Positions 5,116-6,309 of a DNA stretch of 6,309 nt are shown here, one piece after another; position 1 is the stretch's first letter, and each line of letters begins with the position of its first letter. The position numbers were made by a program, and so were the translations under genes. Source of the DNA: Methanobacterium sp. PtaU1.Bin097 (GTDB lineage Archaea > Methanobacteriota > Methanobacteria > Methanobacteriales > Methanobacteriaceae). The DNA lies in contig MVQY01000122.1 of NCBI GenBank assembly GCA_002067325.1, forward strand, positions 1 to 6,309, written 5' to 3'. The notes beneath the pieces were generated by a model. That model did no database searches and was not told where the DNA came from. It worked only from the letters and a program-made list of their open reading frames with translations.

Positions 5116-5121
5116 AATAAA

Positions 5122-6309
5122 ATAATTAAAAAAGAAGAGTATTCATTTGACACTGATTTAATCAGGAAAATACTAACTCTTTTAGAGGAAAAGGCAGATT
5201 ACCTTGACTTGCGGATTAGCGAAAGTTTAAACAACGTTATAGTGATGAAGGACGGGAAGGTTCAGGAGATAACATCCGGTAATAACTGGGGTGGATGTGT
5301 ACGCGTATTAAAAAACGGTGCATGGGGTGTTAGCTTCACTACCAACCCGGCTAAGATGGAAGATGCAGGTAAATCTGCACTTAAACTCGCCAATGCTTTA
5401 GATAATGATGTTAAACTGGCAGATATAGAACCAACCCATGACAATGTGAAGTCTAAGGCAAAGTTAAAGTTGCAGGATGTATCCCTTGATGAGAAAAAAG
5501 AATCCATGTCCGCTGCAGAGAAGGCAGCTAATCTGGAGACAATTGTAAGCACCACCGTCAACTACGTGGACGGGGAAGGTACCACCATCTTCGTCAACAG
5601 CGAAGGAACCGAGCTCCAGATAGAAGAAAGCAGAGTAGCCCTGTTTATGAACGCAGTAGCTGCTTCTGATGGGATCATACAGTTCGGGCATAAAAGCACC
5701 GGCGGTGCCGCAGGTTTCGAAGTCATACAGAAAGAAGACCTGGAAAAATTCGGAAGAGTCACGGCTGAAAAGGCGATACGACTCCTTAAAGCGGAACTAC
5801 CACCCTCCGGCAAATTCCCGGTGGTCATGGATCCGGAACTTACCGGTGTATTTATACACGAAGCCCTGGGCCATGCATCAGAGGCTGATCTGATATTACA
5901 AAATGATTCCATACTAAAAGGGAAGATGGGCACCCAGATAGGCTCATCCCTGGTAACCATCATAGATGATGCCACCATGGACGCCTTTGGCTATTATCCC
6001 TATGATTCAGAGGGTGTAAAGACCCGTAAAAATATATTGGTGAAGGATGGTGTGCTGAGGTCGCTTTTAAGCTCCCGGGAAACAGCATCTCAGCTGGATA
6101 TCACCCCATCGGGGAACGCCCGGTCAGTTGTAGGGGACCAGCCCATAGTACGGATGAGCAACACCTACCTCAAACCTGGTGAACTAAAATTTGAAGAACT
6201 CATAGAGGATATGGATAGTGGTATATATCTTAAAGGCTCCCGTGGAGGTCAGGTGGATACTGGTAAGGGAGTTTTCCAGTTCAACGCCGCTGAATCATTC
6301 CTGATAGAA
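5122..6309 (+). CDS. tldD: TldD/PmbA-family metalloprotease, 3'-truncated by window edge
   Basis: The open frame runs without interruption from the stop at 5074-5076 to the window end. From codon 5122 it gives 396 residues, so roughly the last 50-60 residues of a typical archaeal TldD are missing. The N-terminal domain is seen in KADYLDLRISES and the NNWGGCVRVLKNGAWG block. The zinc protease motif HEALGH followed by ASEAD lies at 5857-5889 (His about residue 246), and the C-terminal blocks VVGDQPIVRMSNTYLKPGE and KGSRGGQVDTGKG are typical. TldD proteins form TldD/TldE (PmbA) heterodimers that cleave unfolded or modified peptides in the cytoplasm; the bacterial pair matures microcin B17 and degrades CcdA. 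A pmbA gene may follow to the right. The start is odd: the first in-frame GTG/ATG (5242, 5245) would delete about 40 conserved residues, so ATA at 5122 or ATT at 5125 is the likely start, or the base there is wrong. Family is confident, the exact start is not. Confidence 0.88.
   Translation, partial: MIKKEEYSFDTDLIRKILTLLEEKADYLDLRISESLNNVIVMKDGKVQEITSGNNWGGCVRVLKNGAWGVSFTTNPAKMEDAGKSALKLANALDNDVKLADIEPTHDNVKSKAKLKLQDVSLDEKKESMSAAEKAANLETIVSTTVNYVDGEGTTIFVNSEGTELQIEESRVALFMNAVAASDGIIQFGHKSTGGAAGFEVIQKEDLEKFGRVTAEKAIRLLKAELPPSGKFPVVMDPELTGVFIHEALGHASEADLILQNDSILKGKMGTQIGSSLVTIIDDATMDAFGYYPYDSEGVKTRKNILVKDGVLRSLLSSRETASQLDITPSGNARSVVGDQPIVRMSNTYLKPGELKFEELIEDMDSGIYLKGSRGGQVDTGKGVFQFNAAESFLIE

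Larger units (their letters stand above)
4742..5121. other. Divergent AT-rich intergenic region without a supported gene
   Basis: This 380-base spacer lies between two divergent genes. For the minus-strand gene, a TATA-like TTTTATAC (4867-4874) would start transcription near 4842 and leave a leader of about 100 nt. That start would fall in an inverted repeat, TGCATTT (4825-4831) with AAATGCA (4838-4844). For tldD there are two TATA candidates, at 5036-5045 and 5083-5094. The middle has another inverted pair, TGGTAAG (4952-4958) and CTTACCA (4987-4993), after a TATA-like ATATAAAAT, so a short non-coding RNA is possible but not supported. I see no coding potential: the short ORFs lack ribosome binding sites. 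Confidence 0.6.

Noticed and set aside
5562..5978. Open frame of 138 codons on the - strand opposite tldD
   Set aside because: The + strand carries the HEALGH protease motif and continuous TldD similarity. The reverse frame is a Ser/Pro-rich shadow.

Overview
The window looks like chromosomal DNA of a methanogenic archaeon, most likely of the Methanobacterium/Methanobacteriales type. The reasons are the gene content (a methanogen-type homocysteine synthesis pair, CbiO-type nickel/cobalt transport ATPases, an archaeal TldD), ribosome binding sites of the GGTGAT/AGGAG kind, TATA-box promoters, AT-rich spacers and U-tract termination. The taxonomic call is inference from family knowledge; there is no rRNA or other marker gene here.

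Left third (1-2220, + strand): transition-metal transport. The window opens inside an ECF-type cobalt/nickel ATPase (CbiO family; only the part from the Walker B aspartate onward is present). A 220-bp spacer follows that carries two imperfect direct repeats, each with a palindromic AGTATTACT box next to a TATA-like element. Then come an intact NicO/RcnA-type membrane nickel/cobalt transporter and a second, complete CbiO ATPase that is a close paralogue of the first. No membrane or substrate-binding ECF subunit (CbiM/N/Q) lies between them, so any partners are left of the window or elsewhere.

Middle (2246-4173, - strand): a tightly coupled two-gene operon. The DUF39/HcyBio protein with two C-terminal CBS domains comes first, followed after 2 nt by a small NIL-domain protein with two 4Fe-4S clusters. 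In methanogens these families make homocysteine from aspartate semialdehyde and sulfide. A perfect 14-bp palindrome lies upstream of this operon next to a candidate TATA box. The operon converges on the second cbiO with a 25-bp gap.

Right part (4361-6309): a small secreted protein on the - strand consists largely of four 13-residue Gln/Asn-rich repeats and is followed by a hairpin/U-tract terminator. A 380-bp, very AT-rich divergent spacer separates it from a TldD-family metalloprotease gene on the + strand, which runs off the right edge. This tldD has a full conserved N-terminus and a good Shine-Dalgarno sequence but no ATG, GTG or TTG at the expected start, which suggests an ATA/ATT start or a sequence change.

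I see no mobile element, CRISPR array, tRNA, rRNA or clear multi-gene novel system. The most unusual points are the duplicated operator-like region before the NicO gene, the repeat-built secreted protein, and the missing tldD start codon.
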